Assembly (NCBI GenBank): GCA_002633005.1
Contig: NMRA01000204.1
Coordinates: 66,260 to 130,259, forward strand
Source of the DNA: Phoronis australis
Lineage: Eukaryota > Phoronida > Phoronidae
Reading direction: 5' to 3'
DNA: 64,000 nt
Position 1 is the first letter of the stretch, and each line of letters opens with the position of its first letter. Shown here piece by piece: positions 1 through 10,965 of this stretch. A model generated the notes under the pieces. The model was not told the origin of the DNA and searched no databases. It worked only from the letters and a program-made list of their open reading frames with translations. The translations under genes and the position numbers were made by a program.

Positions 1-1280
1 AAAGACCACATGGTCAGCGACAGAAATCAAACTTCATTATGATTAATATCTAACCTGGTGATGACAGATTTCAGGCCCAAAATCGCATTCTTTTTCGATA
101 CCTGGACTCAAATATAAGGTACCTTATAGTCTGCCGGTTGCCGCCATTTCCTAGTGCTTTTCATCAACAGTGCATTTGTAACAACCTCTGTGATTGGTGA
201 GATGTGTGCTACCAAAAAAATGGTGGCAACTAGACGACTGTAGGGCATCTTGCTACTGAGCGCAGATATCATCGCGTGTGGACGTCTGCGGCAATAGTAA
301 TTGCCTACCTGTTATAGTTGTTCTCGTCTTTGTTGTTCTTCATTGTTATATAGTGACATAATACTCTGGAGAGTGAGGTCACTTGAACCAAGAAGAAGGA
401 GAAGAAGAGTCCTGTAGTGAAAAATCACCTAGTCCAAGTTTTGAAGCCGGTACCTCTTGCTTCAATGCCAGGCGTCTTAACTAGTCGACCAAAGAGCAAT
501 TGCGCGTAGGCGAGTGATTAAGAGAGGTCTTTATATCACTAAACTCACTGCAGATTCACCACAGTCCCAACCAGCCAGCAGGCAATTGCGCGTTTAGAGA
601 GGTTCTATACGACCTGTACTTACACTACACCCAGAACCGGAAATTCACAACACTGTGACGTCTTTACTTAGAATTGAAGTTGAACTGAAGTAAACTCTTT
701 GCATGATTGAAAAATTGTACTTTACCCTTTAGTTTTAAAATTGGCCTCAATGTTGACAGTTAAAGTGAAGTTTGACTTCCGAATAGTATTTTCGAAGACG
801 GCTAAAACGCACGGTTAGTCGCATTCGTCAGATGAGATAGGCGTACAGAAACAGTCAGAGACTCACTCAGAACTAGGAACCAGGTTCCTAGCTCAGAAAC
901 ACATACCCTAAAAATGGTTCGAAGTTGTTCTGGCTTCTTGTGTTCTTGCAGCTTCAATACAATGAACATAAACTGCCCGTAGACGTACCACCTGCTATGC
1001 GTGAAATGAATTTTGCTGACTTTGCAGTAAAAGCCGAGTTTCGGCCGTAAACAAGAATTACGTTCGAACCACACTCACTAACTTGTCGGGCGCCATTTGT
1101 TTACGAAAACGAACGAGACTTCATTACGAGATCGTGAATCTCCGCGTTTTTCAGACTTCCATCGCGTCTTAAATAATTGTCCCATTTTTTTTCATCTCAA
1201 ACGCAGTGATTCTCTTAATATAAGACTAAATTTCTTTCCTAATCTTACCGATAAATTTTGTAGTCATTCAAAACATCTCT
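1..1280. other. Upstream non-coding DNA
   Basis: I see no convincing exon here. Short reading frames on both strands lack splice context or family resemblance. The sequence GCAATTGCGCGT occurs twice (near 497 and 582), the only local repeat noted. The SDR promoter and any untranslated first exon could lie here, but no core promoter could be fixed by eye. Confidence 0.5.
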
Positions 1281-1690
1281 CTGATATGCGTGAACTTGGA
1301 ATCTTGCTTAATCTCAAGATCACGTATGCGTGAACTTGGAATACATGAGGAAACTTCACCAGTTCATTCAAATAATCACGTTCACGTTGATAAAAATTTG
1401 CAATGCACTAAATCTAATTACATGTTAATACAAAATTACAAATTTTGACCAATCCTTTTTCAACTATTGGCGATTTTTTTTCACCAAACAATAACCATTC
1501 GCATATTCCTCCGATTTGTTGAACAAGTTACGGTAAAGAGGAAAAACGGGTGATCATGAGGCCCATAATTCCAATATTTATTACACTGAACAAAAAATTT
1601 CACCTGATTGCCCAAATGAGTATCCGATTCCAAGTTCACTCATAGGTAATCTTGAGATTAAGCAGGATTCCAAGTTCATGCACAGCAGCT
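1281..1690. repeat. Inverted-repeat (MITE-like) element
   Basis: About 60 bp at 1281-1342 (GTGAACTTGGAATCTTGCTT...) return as their reverse complement at 1623-1690, separated by ~280 bp of AT-rich DNA. This is the layout of a fold-back or MITE-like insertion. The right arm overlaps an upstream ATG in frame with the SDR gene, which is one reason the downstream ATG at 1789 was chosen as start. Confidence 0.6.
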
Positions 1691-1788
1691 TGGTCTCTTA
1701 CCTTCTCCGCTTGGAGACGCCCCACTCAAAGGCGGAAACTCTCATTATTTGGTCAGATGCACAGGTGCCTGTGGTCAGATGTGAACAA

Positions 1789-1966
1789 ATGGAGGCGAAA
1801 ACTCTTGCAGTTTTGACCAGTGTGTCCGTTATAGCATTCATAGGATTCTGGTTATTTCTTCCGTTTATTGTTGGTGCTATTTTGCTTCTAGTTGTTCTTA
1901 CGATTTACAAAAAATACAAACCACAAACATACGTCGAATCCACTGGAAAAGCTATATTCATTACGG
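1789..1966 (+). CDS. SDR exon 1
   Basis: Encodes residues 1-59 plus one base: the hydrophobic N-terminal anchor and the first beta strand ending in FIT. The donor is G|GTAAAT, phase 1. Confidence 0.9.
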
Positions 1967-4900
1967 GTAAATGTTCCACTCTCTACTCTACTCTCTAGTC
2001 TGGACTGGTTGATGATGGCGATGTCGCTGAGCTGAACGAGGCTCTGGGGCTCGGTAGTTGGTCCTCTATGGGTAACTTCTCAACCGATAGTTGTTGCCGG
2101 TGGCTGGCGAAAATTTTTGAGTGAAAAAATACAGAGAACTCATCAAGTTGAGACTTACTCATTTTACTGTCAATAAATTTTGTCCTTTTATGCGCCCATG
2201 TATTTATATGTGGGCACTTTATGCTGTCATCCCTGTCCCTGTGACTTGTCCAGCATCCCTTGCTGTATCCAAAACCCCTTGGATAAATTTTAATAAAATT
2301 TTGCAGATATGCAGTTCCATTCATGGATGGGACGGCATAGTATGCATCTACTGGTCTGCCCCCTAGTGACAGTTTTTAAGTTTGTCTCTGTTTCTTCGTA
2401 ATTCTGAAATTAGGCAAAAAGGTATCAGGGAGACGATACCACATTCAAGTTTTCTGATGGACTTCATGTATTTTACCCTACCTAGTGGCTATTTTTACTG
2501 TTTTAAGTTTGTTTTTGGTGCTCCATTGGCCAAGCCACTTGAAAGATGACTATGAGAATTGGCATATATGTTCTTACTGGGAAGAGGACTGCTGACCATG
2601 ATTTTTTGCGGACAGCTCTAACTACTGTCGTACCTCCTGGTGGCACCTCCTCGGTGGCAGGATGGTGACGACTTTCATACATATCTGATTACTGCTGTGC
2701 CCCCCCCCCCCCNTATACTGTAGTGGCAATTTTACTTTTTTCTGTTTTCTTCTTTATCTTTGAGTTCCTTGACAGAGTTTTATGAAACTTGGCAAATAGA
2801 ATTAAAAACATGGTGACACCTTCCTGTTTTCAGATGAATTTGATTTGGTGTACACCACTTAATCTCCATTTTTATTTTTTTAATATGTTTTTAGTGTCTG
2901 CCTCACACTGTGACAAGACAATTTCGGGACAGTTAACTTTCAAACCCCTGGCATCGTGTCCAAATTGACTAGGGAAAAATTATTTATTTATAATTGAAAC
3001 CGATTTCATAATGGTTAGCCGTTTAAATCAAAATTTTTTGTGATGGACGGGGGTTTACATATATAGCCATTTTAAATGTGTGCGTGTGTGTTTGTGAATA
3101 GGCTAAAAAAGCCAAAATTGGTTCTGGTCTTTCCCTAACTCATTTTGAAACCTACGCTCAACTTTCACATCAGTTTCAGCCAAGGCTTCATTTTTTTTCA
3201 AAATTCAGCACAAGTCACGTAGACAAGGCTTGGAATGCCATGATTTGACAAGCGATGAGTTAAAAAAATTCGACATCATTTTTGTTCATCTCTGGTGCAT
3301 TTTCTGTTTTGAAAAAGTACTGTTCCGTCATCTCGATTTTCAAAAAAACTTACCAGAACCAATTTGGCTTTTCTGGCCTTATGTCAATTAATTGTTTAAC
3401 AGAAAAAGAACCGTCACCTTGTTATGTCTTGGTTTGCCTTGTTAGAGCCTCAAACCGAAGTCACTGTCTGTTTCCAACCTTTACAGATAAATTGAGCCTC
3501 CAGGACTTCAGTTTCCTTTTTAACAAAAGGCTTCTCAAAATGATGCCTGATTTTCCATATTGCATATTTTGTAGGGTGTGACAGTGGGTTTGGGAATTTG
3601 CTGGCACAGAGACTAGATAAATTGGGGTTTCAAGTGTTTGCTGGCTGTTTGTTTGCTCACAAAGGTGGAGCTGTGGATCTCAAGTCGAAATGCTCCAAAA
3701 GACTTCACTTATTAACTGTAGATGTCACTAGTGACCGACAGGTATCAAGAGCTCTGGAGTATGTGAAATCTAACATGATGGACAATAGTGAGTTTTAAAT
3801 GCAGTGTTCTTTAAAATTAACTGAACAAAAAGTTACATTCCAGTCATGATTGACCTACTGTTTACAGTAAATATTCTACATGGTTAACGGACTCATAAAC
3901 ACGGTCACGGATGCATGAACAAGACTCACGTACCTGCAAACACCATCCACTGACTCACAAACACGGGAACGTACTCACAAAACACGATCTATTCACCCAA
4001 ATACACGGGACACGGACTCACGTTCACGAAGAAACACGCTTAACGGACCCCCAAAAACAAGTCACGGACTCATCAGCTTCCTGGGTCAGCTGACATCTAC
4101 ATTTTGTCCGTAAACCGTGTTTGGTGGTCCTTGAACCGTCTTTCTTCGTGAATGTGAGTCCGTGTCCCATGTATTTGAGTGAATGGATCGTGTTTTGTGA
4201 GTCCATTCCCGTGTTTGCGAGTCAGTGAACAGTGTTTGCAGGTACGTGAGTCGTGTTCATGCGTCCGTGACCGTGTTTATGAGTCCCTTAACCTGTAGCT
4301 TAGGTACTTTGATATTGAACAATGATTTTTCTGAAGTGATGATAGCCAACTGAATTCTGACATACAAGAAAATAATTGAAGCTCATTCTGCTATTTGTAA
4401 AACACCACAGAAAACACTAGAATCCTAAGTGTTAATACAGTGTTATGATAACATGTCACACAGTTATCACTAGGTGCATGGCATAATGTCAACTGACACT
4501 GAGTTCTGTTCACTGTCAAACTGTACCTGGTCATGTATAGCATTTCACACCTGCGCTGTGGAATAAGTATCCAGACTGTCTGATCGGCCAGTCAGGATAC
4601 AGCTGTGTCCTTATCAGTTTGACTATGGCAAACCAATGTTTACACAGTCCAGCTCTCTTAATGTCTGTTTTCATCTACTAAGCTCATGTAGTCCTGCAAA
4701 TATGTTGTAAACAGTGCGCCTGACGCTAACCGATATTTAAAGCAACCGACTTTCAACGAATGTCGTGAACCAGATGTGTTTGGTATGAAATACTTTAACC
4801 AAAAAACTTTGAATGGAGATAAAGAGACTTTAGAGTTAAGTTTCACCAGCTGATTCCTTTATGTGATTGCAAGTTCTGACCAGCTAAACCACAGTATTGT

Positions 4901-7900
4901 GTATCAACACAAAAGGCTTGCTTGACAAGTTTAATGGAGCATGATTCTAGTTTAGGTCCTCATAGTGGAAACATCTTGATTTTTACACTCCAAGAGAATG
5001 GTACGTAATGGAATAGGTGGTGGACATCTAATGTACAGTCTACTGTGATGGGCAACCGCAAAAATAAACACGTTGCCGTATTCCAGATGTCTGGGTATCG
5101 TCTCGTTTCTTAGCGCTTGAGAAAATATTTGTGAAGTGCACCGTCTTTGAATTTGAAAATTTGCTGACGTTCTTCTTCTTTCATTTTATCTTCAATTCTA
5201 TATTTGTTTCTGTGGCTCGTCACCATGTTTTGTTCAAATTCAACTCTCTGCACCGGCTTGCTTTCATTTTTCTCTAGAACTTTGGGCTGTTGTGAACAAT
5301 GCCGGCATAGCTGAGGTTGCCCCAGCGGAGTGGTCAAAGATTGCCACGTATGAAAAGGTCATGTCCATCAACTACATGGGTACAGTCAGGGTTTCTATGG
5401 CATTTCTTCCTCTGCTGAGAGACTCAGTGGGCCGGCTGGTTAATGTGTCCAGTTTATCAGGTATACCCTGAGGTATAATTACTTGTCAATGAGTGTTCGT
5501 AGCATAGTGAAACTGGCATCAAGGAGACACCATTCCAATGTTATAGCTTATAGAATATACATAATGTGTCTGCATTGTACGTACAAATGAGCTGAAAGAT
5601 TTCGAATGGCATCTTTTGTTCTTATTAAAATCTCTGACTTGTTTTTCCTATAGGTCACGGATAATGTACATTTCTTACATGTTTGAGTTTGCTCGTTTGT
5701 TAGTCCGTGTGTTGGCGTTACGTACTCGGGAATGTAGTCGCCAAATGTATCCTCCTTTTCAGGACGGTCTGCTATCCCCGGTTTTGGTACCTATGCACCC
5801 TCCAAGTCTGCTGTGATTTCCTTTTCTGATATCCTTCGCCGAGAACAGAAAAAATTCGGTGTGAAAGTGATCACAGTCGAACCAGCCTTATACAAGCAAG
5901 TACTTGTGCTGTTTTTAAGTGGGAACAAAAGTTTTCCTGTGTTAGGTGACCCATATGCCAAATTCTAGTTTAAGAAAATGTGAGTTATACCCAAATTTAG
6001 ATGTTTTTACATTACGACGTGATTGGTTCAGGCACCTAAACCCACATGAACATTTGAGTATTTTCAAAAAAGCAGTGATGTCAGAGCACTTTTACAAATG
6101 GTGGCTTTCATGAGAGGCCATCACAATCGGGTTCTTATCACGACAATATTTTATGCACCAAATATTTTCAGAAGTGATAAGACATGGAAATTAAAAGCTA
6201 ATGTCTTTGGCGGAATGTGGTACTATAACCACTTTTGAAACACAGATTTTTTGGACTTTGACCATTTCATTAAAAGAGCTACCTTGTTATATGTTTAAGT
6301 TAATTTTGCACATGATGTGTTTATAGCAAAACTATACTTCAAACTGTATGTTGAATTTCAGAAATTGAAATTGATCTCAAAATAGTAGATTTTTTTAACA
6401 ATTGTTCACACTGCAATTTTTGCTTGAATCGTATTTACAAAATCTTGTAAATTAAATATGCAAATCTTAGAACAACATCCAACAGGATTACAACTGCCGG
6501 TAGTCAATTATAATGTCGCCAAATTTTGAGAACCAGTTTGATGCCTGTTATTCAGTGGAGAAAACTGGTTCTCAAAGTGGGGGCACGTTATATCCTACTA
6601 TCACCATTACAATTAACTCAGCTAAAATCACTTTGTCATGAGGAGGCTTTTACAGTTACAAAGTACCTAAACTTCACGGTTAACGAACTCCTAAACACGG
6701 TTACGGGCACAAAAACATGACTCACATATCTGCAAACACTGTTCACTGACTCACATACACAGGATCGGACTCACAAAACACGATCCATTCACTCAAAATA
6801 CACTGTCACGGATTCACATTCACGAAGAAACACGGTTAACGGACCGCCCAACACGCTAAACCAATCAATGCCATCTTGAGGCTTGCGGACGAGGCTGACC
6901 CGGGAAGCCGATTAGTCCATGACTTCGTATTTGGCATGCTTTATCGGAGTGAACCGTGTTTGCCGGTTGGTTAACCGTGTTTTGTGAATCTGATCCCATG
7001 TATGTGAGTCAGTGAACGGTGTTTGCAGGTACGTGAGTCGTGTTTTTGCGTCCGCGAGCGTGTTGAGAAATCCGTTAACTTTGTAGTTTAGATACCTTGA
7101 GTTACAGCCCCTTATTCAGCTGCTCACTCTTACAGTGCCTGTTGAACTTGTCTACTGTATGCAGAGTTCCTAAGCTAATGGAGGGAAATGTAATCAGGAG
7201 ACAGCTTCCCAAATGCTTTCAAAGTTCACAGATTTTTAAAAATCAAAGGCTCAACTCTGTTAATTTTTGTTGCTGACAAATATTGTGAATGTCAGACTAT
7301 GTATATTACTGGCTTCCATTTAAATGATAAAAATATTGTCCCTTTTGGAACCGAAGAACCGTGCCTTGATGTTGAAAGTGTACAGCCGTTTCGTCAATAT
7401 CTCACGGGAATCCCGTAACAGATCTGAATACACTACAGGTAGATCAAGTCCGTGAGATATGGATGAAACAGCTGCACACTTTCCACGTCAAGGTACGATT
7501 CTTTGGTTCCAAAAAGGGATCTTAACTCATTATTTTTATTGTGAAGGTCATTTTCTAGAATTTTTAAGTTTTAAGTTTTTGTAAATTGGGCCTCAGTTGC
7601 CTACCACTGTTTACGACACAATAAGAATACACTTAATAAAGCCTCGCCAACTCCAACAATAGATTACCCTTGGACACACAAGGGATTGGTGCTTATGGCT
7701 TTTTTATTAATTACATCAGTTTTTGGCCATAATAGAATCAAAAAGCAGACCCTACAGCTATGGTGATGACCTGTTTACTATTTCTTGCCATTGTTGTTGC
7801 ACTCATTTCACTTCATGGATGTAACCTGACTCATATGTCGACAGTTGTTATCTGATTGTTTTTATCCTGATGATGTCTAATGAATAGATGAAATGTGAAC

Positions 7901-10486
7901 TTTTTCATTTGTAAAGCCATTGTCCGTTTTTTTTTCTAAGGCTTTTGATATTGAGGCTGTGGAGTAAAAAAGCACCGATTCATGTAGAAATTTGTGCGAA
8001 GGATATATGTAATGGAAATTTTACTAAATGTAAAACTCTTTACAAAAACGGTGATTTTCAAAATGCTCATGTAGTGTTTTGACTAATTTTGTGTGGTACA
8101 TAATTGATAACTAATCTTTTCAACCTTTTGGTTTTGCAGAACTGCTATTTCCAACGTGGACTCGCACACCCAGAGATTGTCAGACTTGTGGAATGATTTA
8201 CACGATGATGTTAAGTCTGTCTATGGCCAGAAGCATATTGACCAGTTCCACAAGCTGCTGATGAAATATTCCGAGACTGGAAATCCAAATATTGAAGAGG
8301 TAATCTAGCAGTATTCCTGAGTGAATTCTGTTCTAACTTCATAAAGGATAAGTGTCTATAATATGCTTTGGATATCACCATCGACTTAATTCACACATCT
8401 AATTGAAGGTAACATAGGCACACTCAGTTTGTAAACTTGAAGGTCAAGGTCTAACAATGTATCCATCACAGCACCAGGTAATATGTATCTTGTGTATTTC
8501 AACTGAGACCTTGGTTTAGGGTCGTGGTCAGAATGCTATTATTGGCCTATGCCTGAACCTGTAGTCACATGGTCTTGACTCGTTTTGGTGGCTTGACGTT
8601 CGTCTCTCTGTAGCATTCTTAGTGTTGACTCCAAACCAAGACAGAGTTGTGATATACAAAATAGTGCCATTTGTATTAGCAATTTACTTGTTTGTTGAAA
8701 GCAGTTTCACTGCGCATGAACATGTCATAAATGGGTTCATATTGCTATCATATCTACTTATTAAACAAATCTTCATGATATTTGGCAGATGTGTTCCTGT
8801 TAGTATATATAGTCCTTCTTTGAGGTGCATTTTGTTACATATGACGTGTTTGAAATAAGATGCTCCTGGTTGGGATTAAGACTGTGTTATAACTGGTTCA
8901 AAGTCCCCACACATAAAGTCCCCATTTTTTGTGCTCCCACATATTGCTATGTGGGTGCATTATTCCATTATCCTGTCTGTCCGGCGGGTGGTCGCCATCT
9001 GCTGCTGTATCTCCAAAACCCTTGGTGGATGTTCATGAAATTTTGTAGGCATGTTCCTATCATGGGTGGGACAGCACCCATTTGTTTGCGTTTGCCTCTG
9101 TATTTTTGGATTTCCTTGGTGGATTTGCATGAAGTTTAGCGAAAAGAAATTTACCAAGGAGATGGTGAAACCTTGTTTTCAGGAGGATTTGACATTTTGC
9201 ACTACCTAATGAGGGTTTTTGCTGTTTTCAAATATGCCTCTCTGTCGGTCAAACCACTCTAAGGACGATTACGAAAATTGGCATTTGTGTTCTTACTGGG
9301 AAGAGGACAGCTGTTGATGATTTTCTGAAAGTGCCGGCTACTGTGATGCCTCCTAGTGGCAGTCTTTTTTGCGTCTGCCGGTGTAAATTATGGAACCCCT
9401 TGGAGGAACTTGGCCATTGCATTTCTATGAAAGTGACAACAGTTGACGACGACTTCCTGACGGATCCAATTACCACTGTGCCCCCTAGTGGCAATTTTAT
9501 TTTTTATGTTTTCCTCAGTGTGTTCAGAGTTCCTTGGTGAATTTTCATGAAATTTGGCAAATTCGTTTACATCTGGAGTTCTCAAGTGGCAGTTTACCAT
9601 CAATATTTGGGTTCTCAGTCTTCCCTTTTGAAAATTTAAATGTCTCTAATTTTTGTGTTGATGCAAGTAAAAAATGTCGTAGTTGCCGTTTGCTGTGCAT
9701 CGATGGGGCCATGGGTGTTTTTCATGCCTCTTGTTTTTTATTATGAGGGCCGTGTGCATGGAATGGTTTATTTCATTTTCTCTAAATACTAAATACACAA
9801 TCCTTTTATTCGTCCCTTAAAATGCAACACAATGCTGTCAACGATATCGTAATCTTAGATTAAAAAATCAATTCTTTATGTTCTAATTTGAATGAATTTA
9901 AAATTTAATAAACAGTTTCATTTCTCTCAAATCATGACACTAGTACTATTTAAAGCTGCTTTTCACCCTATTTGCCTGGTTAAATATGGAAATTGAATTA
10001 GTCATTTTACTCTCATAAAACCAGCCTTATAATCCTCCTTACCATGATACAAATCCATTTCTGTTACCAACTTCGAAGTTGAAAACAGAACTAAACTTTT
10101 TGTTTGTAAGCTTGACACTGGTGCGCTCGTAGTGTCAGAACAATCTCCCTTCTTCATGTGTCAGACATCAATTAAAATTCCCTCGCATGACTGGCAGTAA
10201 AATATGTGCTCGGCTGAAAAGTTCATGTCATAACTGATAACAAAACGACATAATTTTAGCTACATATTTGACATATATATTGCAACAAAACTGAGAGCCC
10301 TCCCGTACCTGACAATGATTCTGATTTGTTGTTCTCTAGGCAATCGACTGCTTGGCAGATGCCGTCATGGTAACTGATCCTCCAGTAAGGTACATCCCGA
10401 ATCTCTCCGTTGCGATGAAACACTACATACTATCTCCATTACCAACCTGGGTTTTGGACAAGTTGTTGTCTCTGGTGTACGGTTAA
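1789..10486 (+). CDS. SDR9C-type short-chain dehydrogenase (six exons)
   Basis: Spliced model: 1789-1966, 3575-3787, 5278-5460, 5763-5895, 8140-8299, 10340-10486, giving 337 aa; all junction phases close. The product is a classical NAD(P)(H)-dependent oxidoreductase. Residues ~8-40 are strongly hydrophobic (membrane anchor), then come the cofactor motif TGCDSGFG (59-66), NNAG (137-140), VNVSS with catalytic Ser189, and YAPSK with Tyr202 and Lys206. An N-terminal anchor plus TGCDSGFG, and the length, are typical of the SDR9C group (retinol dehydrogenases, HSD17B2/6, DHRS9, BDH1). Substrate cannot be assigned; a retinoid, steroid or hydroxybutyrate are all possible. Intron 4 appears to use a GC donor. 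The introns hold many repeats. An in-frame ATG at 1678 would add 37 residues but lies in a repeat arm. Confidence 0.93.
2190..2900 (+). repeat. Dispersed repeat built of CTAGTGGCA units
   Basis: Lies in SDR intron 1. It starts with a TATATGTGGGCAC segment and a 'TCCAAAACCCCTTGGATAAATTT' style block, then runs through several degenerate units carrying CC(C/T)AGTG(A/G)CA followed by T-rich DNA. Related copies sit at 8880-9770, 10990-11860, 25890-26570, 43160-43350 (reverse) and 62730-63250 (reverse). A C-run and an assembly N at 2712 interrupt it. Confidence 0.7.
2698..2713. other. Poly-C run ending at assembly N
   Basis: A C homopolymer stops at a single N (2712). This is a contig join; the true length here is unknown. 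Unlike the other N sites, no duplicated flank was seen. Confidence 0.8.
3575..3787 (+). CDS. SDR exon 2
   Basis: Follows a TTTTGTAG acceptor. It completes the glycine of TGCDSGFG and continues through the FQVFAGCL strand and the LTVDVTS strand (the acidic residue typical of the adenine pocket). Donor GTGAGT, phase 1. Confidence 0.93.
3876..4298. repeat. 423-bp fold-back element
   Basis: The left arm (3876-4055), with recurring words such as ACTCACAAACACGG, is matched by its reverse complement at 4098-4298 almost base for base, with a short central loop. Lies in SDR intron 2. A second member occupies 6660-7099. No coding potential. Confidence 0.9.
5278..5460 (+). CDS. SDR exon 3
   Basis: Follows TTTTTCTCTAG. 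Carries VVNNAG and the VNVSS catalytic-serine strand. Donor G|GTATAC, phase 1. Confidence 0.94.
5763..5895 (+). CDS. SDR exon 4, ends at a GC donor
   Basis: Follows CCTTTTCAG. Carries the active-site YAPSK. The next exon needs two bases of a split codon, which fits only an exit at TACAA|GCAAGT; the nearby GT at AA|GTACTT would put a stop codon into exon 5 within about 20 codons. Confidence 0.9.
6498..6605. repeat. Palindromic hairpin repeat, copy 1
   Basis: Lies in SDR intron 4. TTTTGAGAACCAGTTT pairs with AAACTGGTTCTCAAA across a conserved ~20-nt loop containing GTTATTCAGTGGA. The outer arms carry the TATAAT/TTATAT pair seen in sister copies. Confidence 0.85.
6660..7099. repeat. ~440-bp fold-back element, second copy
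   Basis: Same family as 3876-4298, with outer ends CAAAGTACCTAAACTT and its inverse at 7083-7099. The middle (about 6860-6960) carries unrelated sequence with GAGGCTTGCGGACGAGG, so the loop differs from the first copy. Confidence 0.82.
7339..7519. repeat. Fold-back repeat of 70-bp arms
   Basis: TGGAACCGAAGAACCGTGCC at 7344 and its imperfect inverse near 7500-7519 bound arms that include ATCTCACGG/CCGTGAGAT, with a ~40-bp loop. It is a separate family from the neighbouring fold-backs and lies in SDR intron 4. Confidence 0.8.
8140..8299 (+). CDS. SDR exon 5
   Basis: Follows GGTTTTGCAG. Encodes the substrate-loop and helical region after VEPALYK, rich in charged and aromatic residues as in SDR9C enzymes. 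Donor GAG|GTAATC, phase 0. Confidence 0.9.
8880..9770 (+). repeat. Dispersed CTAGTGGCA repeat array, copy 2
   Basis: Lies in SDR intron 5. Successive units carry CCTAGTGGCAGT or CCCTAGTGGCAATTTTAT, a T-rich stretch, 'TTCCTTGGTGAATTTTCATG' and AATTTGGCAAATT. Short ORFs on both strands here are by-products of the repeat; none has known protein features. Confidence 0.8.
10340..10486 (+). CDS. SDR terminal exon (copy A)
   Basis: Follows TTCTCTAG. Encodes the last 48 residues, including the TDPPVRYIP segment that matches the conserved x-P-x-x-R-Y of SDR9C C-termini, and ends with TAA. Present again at 12427-12573, probably as the other allele. Confidence 0.92.
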   Translation, partial: AIDCLADAVMVTDPPVRYIPNLSVAMKHYILSPLPTWVLDKLLSLVYG

Positions 10487-10528
10487 TGATAGAATTTGCT
10501 TCTTAACTATGATCAGTAAATAGCGGTT

Positions 10529-10534
10529 AATAAA
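10529..10534 (+). terminator. Poly(A) signal AATAAA of the SDR gene
   Basis: A canonical AATAAA 43 bases after the SDR stop codon, repeated at 12616-12621 in the second copy. The short 3' UTR is plausible but unproven. Confidence 0.6.
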
Positions 10535-10589
10535 GTCTCAGTTTGCTACCTCTGTTCAAGGCTAGCCGAACAGCACGGTACTCGCACTG

Positions 10590-10832
10590 ATGAACTCGCC
10601 TTGTAGACCTGTAAACTTGGCTCACAAATGTGGCTCTGTCCTCGTAAAACACGGCTTCAGGCACCCAAAATCACGGCTTACTGACTCGCATGACTATGAA
10701 TCACATGTATGACTTAGCAAAGAGTCTGTGAGCCATGTTTACATATGCCACAGCTGTGTGTTTTGGCCAAGGTACCATACTTTTTGTAACTGCAGGGTGA
10801 TGTTTATGAGTCAGTGAACTGAGTGTATGGGT
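10590..10832 (+). repeat. Degenerate ACTCAC-type fold-back remnant
   Basis: Lies just after the SDR poly(A) signal. Words such as GACTCGCATGACTATG, CGTAAAACACGGC and GAGTCAGTGAAC recall the fold-backs at 3876 and 6660, but pairing is incomplete. Repeated at 12677-12920 in the second allelic copy. Confidence 0.5.
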
Positions 10833-10965
10833 CCTAGTGGCAGATTTAGGGGAGGCCAAGGGGGGAATTGCCCCCCCCCTCTAAAGTTCTCCCGTATTCC
10901 ATTTGGCAGTTCGAAGGTGCAGATGTCTGATGGGCAAAATCCTGGCTAATACTCTGCCCTAGCCC
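10833..10965 (+). mobile_element. MITE with GGCGGATCCAGG-type ends, truncated at N
   Basis: Matches the first part of the element at 12921-13089 and is cut by the assembly N. Confidence 0.6.

Larger units (their letters stand above)
8839..10965 (+). repeat. Duplicated segment A (allelic copy before N)
   Basis: This ~2.1-kb stretch, ending directly at the N at 10966, is near-identical to 10967-13052. Both carry the repeat array, the final SDR exon and the 3' flank. Small differences include a ~16-bp segment near 10120-10140 missing from the second copy. Confidence 0.95.

Noticed and set aside
3876-4298. Regularly spaced ACTCAC/AACACGG words as a CRISPR-like array
   Set aside because: The words are irregular, the whole is a fold-back, and the genome is eukaryotic.
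5896-5905. GT donor at AA|GTACTT for SDR exon 4
   Set aside because: It would shift exon 5 into a frame with an early stop; the GC donor two codons upstream keeps the conserved SDR sequence.
8825-9746. Several 65-100 codon ORFs on both strands
   Set aside because: They fall in the dispersed repeat array, overlap on opposite strands and recur with the repeat in other copies; no protein motif.
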